From: CAWBNS01 sp964445105
Lineage (GTDB): Bacteria; Chlamydiota; Chlamydiia; Chlamydiales; JAJFMA01
Direction: 5' to 3'
Length of the DNA stretch: 64,000 nucleotides
Assembly: GCA_964445105.1 (NCBI GenBank)
Contig: CAYUJS010000005.1
Coordinates: forward strand, 4,601-68,600
Under the pieces are notes generated by a model. That model worked only from the letters and a program-made list of their open reading frames with translations, was not told the origin of the DNA and ran no database searches. A program made the translations under genes and the position numbers. Below, piece by piece: positions 34,773 through 44,231 of the stretch (position 1 is its first letter; every line of letters starts with the position of its first letter).

Positions 34773-35902
34773 ATCTTTTCTTTTTTATCGATGCACTGGG
34801 CTGGGAGGTGCTGCAGAGGCACAGCGATTTTTTAGCCGATTTGGCGCCGCATCGCAAGCCGCTCCGCACGATTTTTGGCTATAGTAGCGCTTGTGATCCG
34901 GCGATTATTTCGGGCCTGCTTCCCAATGAAAATCAGCACTGGTCAAGCTATTACTACTCCCCAGAGACCTCGCCATTTAAAAATCTCTGGTGGTTGCGGC
35001 TGCTGCCCGCATTTCTAACCAATCGGCACCGCGTCCGCAGTCGTCTGAGCAGGTTGGTGCGTAGGCAGTTGGGCTACACCGGCTATTTTGAGCTTTATTT
35101 TATCCCTTTCGAAAAACTGCAGTATTTTGATTACGTCGAAAAAAAACGCATTTATGAGCCAGGTGGGCTGGTTCAAGGAAAATCCATTTTTGATCTAGCG
35201 GCCGAGCAAAGCATTCCCTACCATGTCAGCGGCCCACTTCTTTCGGATCAGGAAAAGCTCAGGCGGTTAACTTATGATTTAAAAAATCGACAACTGGCGT
35301 TTACCTATGTCACCTTAGGAAAACTAGACGGTGTGATGCACACCCACGGTAATGCTGGCAATCTGATCGACGAGCAAATCGCCTGGTACGATCAGCAAAT
35401 TCGCGCGGTCTTTAAGTGCGCGCAGAAGCGTTACTCTGAGGTTGCTCTTCATGTTTTTTCTGATCACGGTATGCATAACGTTAGCCAGACCCTAGACCTA
35501 CAGAGAGAAATAAAAAAACTAGGTCTCAAATATGGCGTAGACTATGTAGCGATGTACGACGCTACGATGGCTCGCTTTTGGTTTTTAACGGATCATGGTC
35601 GAAACGATATCGTGGGATTGTTGCGCAGTCTTAAGGCAGGATCTATCTTATCCGATGAACAGCTTAAAAAATGGGGAGTATTTTTTCCAGATCGTCGATT
35701 CGGCGAAATCATCTTTCAAATGCACTCTGGCGGGCTTATTACGCCTAGTTTTGTGAACGACAAATGGCTTCCCGGGATGCATGGCTATCCACCAGAAGAT
35801 GCTGATTCTCACGCTTCTTTTGCCTCGAGTGAACCAATTCCCGAGGGAATTGAGGGAATTGAGGATATTTTTAAAATGCTAAAGTGCGGGCTTACGCACT
35901 GA
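34769..35902 (+). CDS. Type I phosphodiesterase/nucleotide pyrophosphatase (alkaline phosphatase superfamily)
   Basis: 377 aa. Superfamily metal and nucleophile motifs are visible: FFFIDALGWEV (first Asp), FGYSSACDPAIISGLLPNE (Ser/Thr nucleophile region), VFSDHGMHN (Asp-His pair) and GMHGYPPEDADSHASF (late His ligands). Such enzymes hydrolyse or transfer phosphodiesters, including sugar-linked phospho-alcohols. No signal peptide is seen, so it appears cytoplasmic. Start: GTG 34769 with TTGAGG upstream, overlapping the nucleotidyltransferase stop. Together with the CDP-alcohol transferase upstream it suggests a phosphodiester glycan or nucleotide-sugar pathway. Hydrolase versus transferase cannot be told. 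Confidence 0.82.
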   Translation: MNLFFFIDALGWEVLQRHSDFLADLAPHRKPLRTIFGYSSACDPAIISGLLPNENQHWSSYYYSPETSPFKNLWWLRLLPAFLTNRHRVRSRLSRLVRRQLGYTGYFELYFIPFEKLQYFDYVEKKRIYEPGGLVQGKSIFDLAAEQSIPYHVSGPLLSDQEKLRRLTYDLKNRQLAFTYVTLGKLDGVMHTHGNAGNLIDEQIAWYDQQIRAVFKCAQKRYSEVALHVFSDHGMHNVSQTLDLQREIKKLGLKYGVDYVAMYDATMARFWFLTDHGRNDIVGLLRSLKAGSILSDEQLKKWGVFFPDRRFGEIIFQMHSGGLITPSFVNDKWLPGMHGYPPEDADSHASFASSEPIPEGIEGIEDIFKMLKCGLTH

Positions 35903-35917
35903 ACCCGCGAGCTTGAG

Positions 35918-36688
35918 TTAGGCTTCCCTGTCTGGAAAGCTAAAAAGGTCTTTGACGGCCTGAAGGGTTACGTCGCGCCCAATGGCGGCGATGGCGTCTG
36001 TTAGGGGGATGTTTTTAGGGCAGACGCGTACGCAGTTTTGTGCGTTGCCGCAGTCGTGGACGCCACCCTCTTGCATGAGGGGATGAAGACGCTCTGCAGC
36101 CTGCATGCGGCCGGTAGGGTGTGCATTAAACAAGCGCGCTTGAGCTATGATCTGCGGGCCGACGAATTTGCTGCGTGCATTCACCTGAGGGCACGCTTCC
36201 GCGCAGCACCCGCAGGTCATGCAGGTGCTGAGTATGTAGCGCACTTCTTGCGTTTGCTGGCTCATTTTAGGGCCGGGTCCGCGGTCGTAGGCCCCATCGA
36301 CTTCAATCCACGCATGCACTTTCTTCAGATTCTCAAACATGTTACTGCGGTCGATGATGAGGTCACGCACGAGGGGGAATTTAGTCAGAGGGGCGATTGT
36401 GATGACATCGCTTGCCGTAGCGAGCAAAATCTGTTCAATGAGGGCTGTACAGGCTTGGCGCGGTTTGCCGTTGATGAGCATGGAGCAAGAGCCGCACACC
36501 TCTTCTAAACAGCCTTGCTCCCAGACGATGGGTTCTACCTTCTCGCCTTTATTGGTGAAGGGATTTTTCTGGATTTCCATCAGAGAGGAGATAACGTTGG
36601 CGAAGGGGACGAGGTCGAAATCAAACTCTTGCCAATATTGGTGGCCTGGTGCTCCACGATAAATGCGCAGGGTATAGCTTTGCGCCAT
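35918..36688 (-). CDS. sdhB: Succinate dehydrogenase iron-sulfur subunit
   Basis: 256 aa. The [2Fe-2S] ligands are in CLEEVCGSCSMLINGK with a further Cys at RQAC. The [4Fe-4S] and [3Fe-4S] clusters are in STCMTCGCCAEACPQVN and CGNAQNCVRVCPKNIP. Transfers electrons from SdhA to the membrane quinone site. Last gene of sdhCAB, 8 bases after sdhA. Couples the TCA cycle to respiration in the inner membrane. Confidence 0.95.
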   Translation of the reverse strand: MAQSYTLRIYRGAPGHQYWQEFDFDLVPFANVISSLMEIQKNPFTNKGEKVEPIVWEQGCLEEVCGSCSMLINGKPRQACTALIEQILLATASDVITIAPLTKFPLVRDLIIDRSNMFENLKKVHAWIEVDGAYDRGPGPKMSQQTQEVRYILSTCMTCGCCAEACPQVNARSKFVGPQIIAQARLFNAHPTGRMQAAERLHPLMQEGGVHDCGNAQNCVRVCPKNIPLTDAIAAIGRDVTLQAVKDLFSFPDREA

Positions 36689-36696
36689 AGGCTCCT

Positions 36697-38586
36697 TCAG
36701 AAGGGCGGTTTAATGGTGGTGGGTACATTTTTGAGCGCGGGCTTCAGTTTTTTCGCTTCTAGATAGCTGCGTGGGGTAGGGTCTAGATAGGCTGTATCTA
36801 CCGGTTTGTAAGTGAGCTCGGGCTCATCTTTGCTATAGCTAGCAATGGTTGTTTTTAGCCAGTTTTTATCATCGCGGTTGGGAAAATCACGCTTAAAATG
36901 TGCCCCTCGAGATTCATCGCGCGCTAAAGCGCATTTGGTGATGACGATGGCCAGTTCAAGCATGTAGCGGAACTGATTAGCGAAGATGTACGTTTGATTG
37001 GCAAAACGCGTGCGGTCGGCCAGGGAAATATGTTGATAGCGCTCGCGGTACCCTTTTAAAGCATCAAGAGTGTTTTTGAGGTCGTGATTATTGCGTGCGA
37101 CGGTGACATGTTTGACCATTAGTTTGGACATTTCGCCATACAGCGCGAAGACGTTTTCAGGGCCCTCGCGAGCCATCAGGTTATCGTGAAAGTCGGTTTC
37201 GATGGCGAGTTCGTGTTCAAAGATGGAAGCGGAGGTCTCTTCGTGGGTGTGGATAAGCGCTTGAAGGTAGCGTTCTATCTCTACGGCGGCAGTGAGACCG
37301 CCAAATATGCATGAGAGCAGAGAGTTAGCGCCAAGGCGGTTGGCCCCGTGAAATTCGTAATCCGATTCACCGGCGTTGAAACAACCCGGCAGGTTGGTCA
37401 TTTGACGATAGCGATTAGAGCGATCAGGTGCGTCTACAGCTGGCCAGTCTACCCAGCTGCCGCCCATCGAATAGTGGACCGCCGGGAAGATTTTCATCGG
37501 TAGTTTGCGAGGGTCTTCATTGGTAAATTTTTCGTAGATGTCTAGCACTGCTTCTACTTTTTTTTGCGCGGTGGCAGACAGGTGGGAGACGTCCAGGTAG
37601 ACCTGTTGAGAGCCATCGACGCCCAGGCCCAGTTCGCAGACGCGCAGAATCTCGCGCGCTCCCACGTCGCGTCCCACTAGGTTGCCATAGCCTGGATAGA
37701 GTTCTTCGAGGAAATACCAAGGCTTACCGGTTACGCCACAAGTGATGGTTTGCCCGTCGGTTGTGGTTAACGTTTTGCTGGAGTCTCCTGGTACCCAGAT
37801 GCGCCCTCCTTCACCCCGCAGTGATTCGGACATAAGGCGTAGTTTATCAGCTCCTGGAATAGCAGTGGGGTGGATTTGGATAAATTCGGCATTGGCATAA
37901 TGCATACCCTGTGTATAAAGGCGCCCATTTGCTGAACCGGTACAAAATTTTGAATTGGTAGAAAGTTTGTAGATCATGCCAGGGCCGCCGGTAGCTATCA
38001 GTACGGCGTCGCCTTTCAGGATTTCAAGCTTAAGGTTGAAGAGGTTCATCGCTACGATGCCTTTGGTGTCGCCATGGCTATCGCGGATGAGGCGCATGAA
38101 CTCCCAGTACTCATATTTTTGGACAAGCCCTTTAGCTTCGAAACGGCGTACTTGTTCATCAAGCGCATAGAGAAGTTGTTGGCCGGTAGAGGCCCCACAG
38201 AAGGCTGTGCGGTGGTAGAGCGTGCCGCCAAAGCGTCGAAAGTCTAAATTTCCCTCAGGGGTGCGGTTAAAGGGACAGCCGAAGCGATCTAGCATATTGA
38301 TGATGGCGGGGCCTGCAAGGCACATTTCTAGCACGGGTGGCTGGTTGGCGAGGAAGTCGCCGCCTTTTAAAGTGTCGTAGGCGTGGATGTAGGGGGAATC
38401 ATCCTCGCCCATCAGGTTCATGGCAGCGTTAATACCCCCTTGGGCACATACAGAGTGCGAGCGCTTCACCGCGCTGAGGCAGACTAATTTGACGTGGCAG
38501 CCTTTTTCGGCCAGCTTCATGGTGGCAGACAGGCCCGCTAAGCCTCCTCCGACGACGATAACTTGACGGGGTTTGCTGTCGGTCAT
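36697..38586 (-). CDS. sdhA: Succinate dehydrogenase flavoprotein subunit
   Basis: 629 aa. FAD-binding VIVVGGGLAGLSATMKLAEK at the N-terminus, the covalent-FAD His in RSHSVCAQGGINAAMN, the active-site Arg/His segments (HPTAIPGADKLRLMSESLRG) and the C-terminal capping region are all present. Oxidises succinate to fumarate. It is the middle gene of sdhCAB, 1 base after the sdhC stop. Sequence type resembles the Bacillus/chlamydial class, with a fused cytochrome subunit next to it. Confidence 0.96.
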   Translation of the reverse strand: MTDSKPRQVIVVGGGLAGLSATMKLAEKGCHVKLVCLSAVKRSHSVCAQGGINAAMNLMGEDDSPYIHAYDTLKGGDFLANQPPVLEMCLAGPAIINMLDRFGCPFNRTPEGNLDFRRFGGTLYHRTAFCGASTGQQLLYALDEQVRRFEAKGLVQKYEYWEFMRLIRDSHGDTKGIVAMNLFNLKLEILKGDAVLIATGGPGMIYKLSTNSKFCTGSANGRLYTQGMHYANAEFIQIHPTAIPGADKLRLMSESLRGEGGRIWVPGDSSKTLTTTDGQTITCGVTGKPWYFLEELYPGYGNLVGRDVGAREILRVCELGLGVDGSQQVYLDVSHLSATAQKKVEAVLDIYEKFTNEDPRKLPMKIFPAVHYSMGGSWVDWPAVDAPDRSNRYRQMTNLPGCFNAGESDYEFHGANRLGANSLLSCIFGGLTAAVEIERYLQALIHTHEETSASIFEHELAIETDFHDNLMAREGPENVFALYGEMSKLMVKHVTVARNNHDLKNTLDALKGYRERYQHISLADRTRFANQTYIFANQFRYMLELAIVITKCALARDESRGAHFKRDFPNRDDKNWLKTTIASYSKDEPELTYKPVDTAYLDPTPRSYLEAKKLKPALKNVPTTIKPPF

Positions 38587-38587
38587 C

Positions 38588-39595
38588 TCATAGCCTCAGA
38601 TTTATCCAGTAGGTGCCAATGACAGAAGCTAGTCCCAGGAAAGCAGTTAGGATCATCAAAACAGTTGTGACGATAAGCCACAGCCATTGCGAACGGGCTG
38701 TAAGCGTTACTCCCCATTTGATCATAGCCGTCCAAAGCCCATTAAAGGCGTGAAAACAGGCTGCTAAGACAAAGATGGCATAGAGGGCCACTAGCCAAGG
38801 TTTTTTGAACACATCGCGGATCATGAGCAGGGTGGCTGTGCCGAAGTCTTTCCCCACGGCAATCACTTCGCCATCTGCGACCGGTTTGCGGCTTAAGGCT
38901 GCGACCCAACGGGCGTGCTGGTAGCTCTCTTGCTGTTCTTGCAGCAGAGCGGCTTTTGATGGGTCGTATGTTTCTTCGGGAGGCCCAAATAGTAGCTCCT
39001 TAGCAGAAAAATAGGTCTCAGGAACTTCTGTGTAAGCGTTTACAACTTTTGACTGAACTTTTGCGATACGAGAATGGTCATAGATATCGACATCGAGTCG
39101 GTTGGCGAGGGTATAGAGCCCAGAATCAAAGCTGATGCGAGTCATGTAGTAGTTTTGGCCTCCTATCTCGGCTTCCCAAGGCGCCTCTAAAAATCGCATG
39201 TGCAGCACGTGCAAGAAAATCGCAAAAAGTAATAGCCATGAGGTGAGCCTCATCCAGGTGAATGCTTTGTTGCGCGCATATTTGCCTAAAGCGGGCTTAG
39301 ATCCATCGGAAGGCCATGAATTGGCTTCTGAGGTAAGCAAATACCTCACTCCCCAGAATATGTGCGTGGCAAAGGGCACAGCTAAAAAGAGGGTTTCAAT
39401 GATGGGTAAGTAGGGGAGATGGTGGATATCTTGTACAGCCGCAATAAAGCCCTCTCCGTCGGCTCCTACAAATAGAGCGGCCTGCGAGTTTGTTAATAGG
39501 TGCAGAATGAGAAAAAGTGCCATCCATATGCCCGTCAGCGAGTGTGTACGCCGCCAGACAAAGGAAGTAGGGAGCGCTTGGGCCTTGGGAGTCAT
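38588..39595 (-). CDS. sdhC: Succinate dehydrogenase cytochrome b subunit (single-subunit anchor)
   Basis: 335 aa with about five membrane helices and several His candidates for haem (HSLTGIWMALFLILHLLT, THIFWGVRYLL, FLHVLHMRF, CFHAFNGLW). This fits the single large anchor of class B succinate dehydrogenases rather than separate SdhC/SdhD; no sdhD is present. A hydrophilic insertion of about 100 residues lies between helices 3 and 4 (around YDPSKAALLQEQQESYQHAR), longer than in typical anchors. The ATG overlaps the stop of the efflux OMF gene by 4 bp, so sdhCAB is coupled to the pump operon. Confidence 0.9.
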   Translation of the reverse strand: MTPKAQALPTSFVWRRTHSLTGIWMALFLILHLLTNSQAALFVGADGEGFIAAVQDIHHLPYLPIIETLFLAVPFATHIFWGVRYLLTSEANSWPSDGSKPALGKYARNKAFTWMRLTSWLLLFAIFLHVLHMRFLEAPWEAEIGGQNYYMTRISFDSGLYTLANRLDVDIYDHSRIAKVQSKVVNAYTEVPETYFSAKELLFGPPEETYDPSKAALLQEQQESYQHARWVAALSRKPVADGEVIAVGKDFGTATLLMIRDVFKKPWLVALYAIFVLAACFHAFNGLWTAMIKWGVTLTARSQWLWLIVTTVLMILTAFLGLASVIGTYWINLRL

Positions 39596-41112
39596 AGAAT
39601 TTGGAAGGCAGCGTTCAGCGCTTGGAGACTGCCTGAAAGGTCGGGCGCGATGCTGGATAGGTGCGTAGAGGCGTAAGAATCGGCTATATCAATGCTACAT
39701 GTAGGCTCTTGAACCTCGAATTCTGGCTCCCAACCACCTCCGAGGGCGCGGTAGACGTCGATGATGGTAAGGAATACATTAGCTTGGGTTTCGACTAGGT
39801 TTAGTTGTGAACTAAAGAGGTTGCGTTCGGCATCGAGCACGGTGAGGTAGTCGGTTTGTCCGTTGTCGTACAGTAGTTTTGCTAGGCTTAGGTAGTTCTC
39901 CAAGGCCCTCACCTGATCGCTTTGTGCTTTTAGTAGAGACGTGGATAGTTGATGCGCGATTAGCGCATTATTGACCTCTTTGAAGGCTGTTTGGATGGTT
40001 TTTTGATAGGTGTAGATGAGTTCTTGCGTTACCCAATAGGCGCTGCGCGTTTGAAAATAAATTTGACCGCCTTGAAAGAGGGGGCCCAAAAGTGAGGAGG
40101 CTATATTCCAGTTGCGTGCAGCTGGTGTGAAGGTATTATCGAGGCCACTTCCCGAAAATCCCAGTATACTAGAGAGATTGAAAGAAGGGAAAAAAGCAGC
40201 CCTTGCGATCCCTAGCCTGGCATTTGCGGCGTAGAGGTTTTGTTCTGCTTGGAGAATATCTGGGCGTTGACAAAGAATTTCCGATGGCAGGTCGCAAGGT
40301 ATTTCGGGTGCGCGCAAGCGGTCAATGGTTTTTCCACGGCAGATCTTTTCGGGATTGCGGCCAATCAGCACTGAAAGTTCGTTTTCTTTTTGTGGAATCA
40401 ATACTTGCAGCTGTATTTTTTGTATACGCGCTGTTTCGAGGTCAGCCTCTGCTTGATTGACCGGCAATTCGGAGGTAAGGCCCTCTTTAAATCGCAAAGC
40501 GGCCAGCTCTAGAGAGTAGATGCGCGATTTCAGGGTATCTTCAGCGATCACAAGCTGTTTATCTAGGGTCCGTAGCTCAACGTAGGCTCGGGCAACGGCA
40601 CTGATCAGCGTAATGATGACTCCTCGTTGCATCTCTTCGCGGTTTAGCAGCTCATGTAGAGCTGCTTGTGTCGTGTTGCGGATTTGACCCCATAGGTCGA
40701 CCTCGTAAGAGATGTTAGCTTGTGGTGCAAAGATGTCCAAGGTGCGCACAGCGCCAGGGCTCAGCGGCGTAGTGATTTGCGAGGACTCTTGTCTGAGTGC
40801 CGTAACGCTATATCCAAGAGAGGGCCAGAAGGGAGCCTGTGCGATACCAAGGCGCGCGTAGTATTCGTTGACAGTGGCAACGGCCAGAGCTAGGTCCCGG
40901 TTATTCGCGAGCGCCTCTTCGATCAGTTCATTGAGAACGTGGTCTTCAAATAGCTCCCACCAAGGCATATTGGCGATGATCTGGGGCTCGTCGCTTGCTA
41001 CGCGCCATTCGCAAGGTGTAGGCCAGTCGGGGCGACAATTTTGAGGTGCAAAATTGCACGATGGAGCTAGCCCGACAAGAAGGCAAGTAGTCGCTATGAG
41101 GGCGGTTCGCAT
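39592..41112 (-). CDS. RND efflux outer-membrane channel (NodT/OprM family lipoprotein)
   Basis: 506 aa. N-terminal lipobox-like LVGLAPSCNFAPQNC, then two OEP repeats with the long helical barrel (for example ANNRDLALAVATVNEYYARL and CQRPDILQAEQNLYAANARL). The conserved LEQ/PDI-type signatures of TolC-like channels are present. It forms the exit duct of the tripartite pump encoded just upstream; overlaps the RND gene by 19 bases and sdhC by 4. Confidence 0.9.
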   Translation of the reverse strand: MRTALIATTCLLVGLAPSCNFAPQNCRPDWPTPCEWRVASDEPQIIANMPWWELFEDHVLNELIEEALANNRDLALAVATVNEYYARLGIAQAPFWPSLGYSVTALRQESSQITTPLSPGAVRTLDIFAPQANISYEVDLWGQIRNTTQAALHELLNREEMQRGVIITLISAVARAYVELRTLDKQLVIAEDTLKSRIYSLELAALRFKEGLTSELPVNQAEADLETARIQKIQLQVLIPQKENELSVLIGRNPEKICRGKTIDRLRAPEIPCDLPSEILCQRPDILQAEQNLYAANARLGIARAAFFPSFNLSSILGFSGSGLDNTFTPAARNWNIASSLLGPLFQGGQIYFQTRSAYWVTQELIYTYQKTIQTAFKEVNNALIAHQLSTSLLKAQSDQVRALENYLSLAKLLYDNGQTDYLTVLDAERNLFSSQLNLVETQANVFLTIIDVYRALGGGWEPEFEVQEPTCSIDIADSYASTHLSSIAPDLSGSLQALNAAFQIL

Positions 41113-44100
41113 GTCTCTCCCTTGGCAGGTTTTTGTTTGGGTTCCACCAATTCTTGTAGAATGCGGTAGAAGAGGGGTACGAAGAAGATGGCTAGCAGCG
41201 TGGCAGCGGTCATGCCTCCTAGCACGCCTGTACCGACCGAGTGGCGACTAGCGGCGCCCGCCCCGGTGCTGGTGACCAGAGGGATAACACCAAACACAAA
41301 GGTCAAGGAGGTCATCAGGATCGCTCGAAAGCGCATGTGACAAGATTCGAGAGCGGCGTCTACGATGGACAGGCCTTCTTTTCGCTTCAGTTCTGCAAAC
41401 TCTACGATCAAGATAGCATTTTTGGCAGAGAGTGCAATGAGAGTAACGAGGCCGATTTGGAAGTACACATCATTACTCATGTCGAAGAAATAAACGGCCA
41501 GCAGCGCCCCGAGAATGCCGAAGGGGATTGCGGAAATCACGGCGAAGGCAAGAGACCATTTTTCATAGAGCGCAGAGAGAATCAGAAAGACGACCACGAG
41601 GCCGGCGACGACCACGAGGTTACCGGAACCCTCTGTTTGTTTTTCTTGGTAGGATTCTCCGCCCCAGGCGAAGCCAAAATCGATTGGCAGAATCTCTTTT
41701 GCAACCGCTTCCATAGCTTCCATCGCCTGTCCTGAGCTATACCCCGGTGACGCTTGGCCATTAATTTTAGAGGCTTGAAAAATGTTGAAGCGATTGAGCA
41801 CATTGGCGCCCATGGAATAGCGCCAATTGATGAGAGATTTCAATGGAATCATTTCGTCTTTGTCGTTTTTTACGTACGCTTCTCCAAGGTCTTCTGGGCG
41901 CGCGCGCGCGGATGGCTCGGCTTGAATCATAACCTGAAAAACACGCCCATATTTATTGAAATCGTTGATGTAAAGTGAGCCTATTAAGCTCTGTAGGGTT
42001 TGGAAGACGGAACTAATTGGCACGCCAAGCATCCTGCTTTTATCGCGGTCGAGATCGACAAAAAGCTGCTGAGAGTAGACGTTAAGGCTAGTGCTCAGGT
42101 TTTGCAGCTCGGGCCGTTGTTTTGCTTTTTCGAGAAATAGTTGTGTTGTACTCGCCAAGGCGTCGGCGCCCCCTTGACCGCGGTTTTGCAGCCAGAATTC
42201 CATCCCACCTACTGTACCCAGGCCTTGAATAGCTGGGGGATTAAACGGCAAGATCCGCGCTTGCGGGATTTTGTGGAATTGCGAAGCTAAAGAGCCCAGG
42301 ACAGTTTCGGCCCACATGGAGCGTTTTTTTCGCTCATTCCAGTCTTTGAGAATGACAAAGTAGCTGCCCATATTCGTTTGATTCAAGCTGTCGATGAGGG
42401 TGTAGCCGCTAAAAGCCACTATATGTTCGACAGCTGGGTGTTTTTTGGCGATATCGACGATTTGCTCCTTTACCTCTGTAGTGCGGCTGAGGCTAGCTCC
42501 GTCTGGCAGTACCCCCAAGGCCATGACATACCCTTGATCTTCGTTGGGCACGAAGCTGGTTGGCACCACCCGATAAAGCAGCACCATACAAGCGATAATG
42601 AGAACGAACAAACTCATACCGGTTTTGGGGCGATGAATCATCCAGCGTGCGCCCTTCATGTACTGGGCGGTCAATTTTTCAAAGCCACGGTTGAACCAGT
42701 TGAAGTATTTGCTTTCGCCCATTTGTGAGGGTTTTAAAAGCACAGCTGCAAGCGCTGGGCTGAGCGTCAAAGCGACGATGCCCGAGATGACCACAGACAC
42801 GCTGATCGTGATCGCAAACTGTTTGTAGAGTTGGCCTGCAATCCCTCCTAAGAAGGCGACAGGGATAAATACAGCGCATAAAACGAAGACAATAGCAATC
42901 GCCGGGCCAGCTACCTCATCCATGGCTAAGCGTGTGGCGTCGCGCGGAGAGAGCTTTTTCTCGCGCATATTGCGCTCCACGTTTTCGATCACTACGATGG
43001 CATCATCGACTACCGTGCCGATCGCCAATACCATGCCAAATAGCGTTAGTGTATTGATGGAGAAGCCCAGCATGTAAAGTCCAGCAAAGGTGCCGATGAT
43101 CGATACCGGGATAGCCAACAGAGGGATTAGGGTAGCTCGCGGATTTTGTAAAAAGAAAAAGACCACCAAAACAACAAGAAATGCTGCCTCAAATACGGTA
43201 CGGATTACTTCCTGAATAGAAACTTTGACGAATTCAGTTGTGTCATAGGGGATAGAGTAGACCATGCCGCTGGGAAAGCGCTTCGACAGTCGCTCAACAG
43301 TATTTTTTACCTCTTGTGCTACGTCTAGCGCATTGGCGCCAAATTGCTGATACACAGCGATCAACGAGGTAGAAACGCTGTCTAAACTACCGTCTACAGT
43401 ATAGTTTTGTGCGCCTAGTTCTATCCGGCCGACGTCCTTCACACGTACGTACGCGCCGTCGGGTAGAGCGCGGATAATGATATCGCCGAACTCTTCGGCA
43501 TCTACTAAGCGCCCTTGTGAGGTGACAGAAAAGGTGAGCTGGACAGGATTGTCCGTCGGCTCTTGGCCAAGTTGCCCTACTGCGTATTGCCGGTTCTGCT
43601 CATTGATAGCGTCAGCCACTTCAGAAGTAGTAATGCCAAGCTGCGCCATGCGATCAGGCTTGAGCCAAAGCCGCATGGCGTAATCGCGCGCGCCGATAAT
43701 TTGCGCGTTACTGACACCCTTAAGACGCTTGATATCGTCTAGAATATTCAGACTCACATAGTTGCTAGTGTAGATTTCGTCATATCTACCATCGGGCACC
43801 TGGACAGCTACGATTAGCAGTATACTTGGCGACTGCTGTGTGATCGAGACGCCCGTTTTTTGTACCTCTTTGGGCAGCTGAGGGAGAGCTAAATTGACTC
43901 TGTTCTGTGTGTTTACCTGCGCGCTTTCCGCATCGCTGCCAATCTCGAAAAAAACGTTTAAGGTGTAGTTTCCCTGTGCCGAACTGGTTGAGTACATGTA
44001 GATCATGTCTTGAACGCCGTTTACTTGTTGCTCGATGGGAGCTGCAACGGTCTCAGAGAGGGTGTTTGCATCAGCGCCAGGATAGGAGCAGGTGACTTGA

Positions 44101-44231
44101 ATCTGCGGTGGGGTGATGTCCGGGTACTGCGCAATTGGCAGCGTAAGCATCGATGCAAACCCGGCCAGCACGATCAAAATAGAGATCACGCCAGCAAAGA
44201 TCGGTCGGTCAATGAAGAAGCGCGAAATCAT
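41094..44231 (-). CDS. RND efflux transporter, HAE1 family (AcrB/MexF-like)
   Basis: 1045 aa, full length. N-terminus MISRFFIDRPIFAGVISILI is typical. Helix 4 proton-relay residues occur in GMVLAIGTVVDDAIVVIENV, and the periplasmic porter domain repeats are intact. The GxxxDD-type signature with Asp pair is present, so it should be active. Exports hydrophobic or amphiphilic compounds using proton force. In operon with the adaptor (4 bp overlap) and channel. A full AcrB-type pump is unusual for chlamydiae of animals. Confidence 0.95.
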   Translation of the reverse strand: MISRFFIDRPIFAGVISILIVLAGFASMLTLPIAQYPDITPPQIQVTCSYPGADANTLSETVAAPIEQQVNGVQDMIYMYSTSSAQGNYTLNVFFEIGSDAESAQVNTQNRVNLALPQLPKEVQKTGVSITQQSPSILLIVAVQVPDGRYDEIYTSNYVSLNILDDIKRLKGVSNAQIIGARDYAMRLWLKPDRMAQLGITTSEVADAINEQNRQYAVGQLGQEPTDNPVQLTFSVTSQGRLVDAEEFGDIIIRALPDGAYVRVKDVGRIELGAQNYTVDGSLDSVSTSLIAVYQQFGANALDVAQEVKNTVERLSKRFPSGMVYSIPYDTTEFVKVSIQEVIRTVFEAAFLVVLVVFFFLQNPRATLIPLLAIPVSIIGTFAGLYMLGFSINTLTLFGMVLAIGTVVDDAIVVIENVERNMREKKLSPRDATRLAMDEVAGPAIAIVFVLCAVFIPVAFLGGIAGQLYKQFAITISVSVVISGIVALTLSPALAAVLLKPSQMGESKYFNWFNRGFEKLTAQYMKGARWMIHRPKTGMSLFVLIIACMVLLYRVVPTSFVPNEDQGYVMALGVLPDGASLSRTTEVKEQIVDIAKKHPAVEHIVAFSGYTLIDSLNQTNMGSYFVILKDWNERKKRSMWAETVLGSLASQFHKIPQARILPFNPPAIQGLGTVGGMEFWLQNRGQGGADALASTTQLFLEKAKQRPELQNLSTSLNVYSQQLFVDLDRDKSRMLGVPISSVFQTLQSLIGSLYINDFNKYGRVFQVMIQAEPSARARPEDLGEAYVKNDKDEMIPLKSLINWRYSMGANVLNRFNIFQASKINGQASPGYSSGQAMEAMEAVAKEILPIDFGFAWGGESYQEKQTEGSGNLVVVAGLVVVFLILSALYEKWSLAFAVISAIPFGILGALLAVYFFDMSNDVYFQIGLVTLIALSAKNAILIVEFAELKRKEGLSIVDAALESCHMRFRAILMTSLTFVFGVIPLVTSTGAGAASRHSVGTGVLGGMTAATLLAIFFVPLFYRILQELVEPKQKPAKGETCEPPS

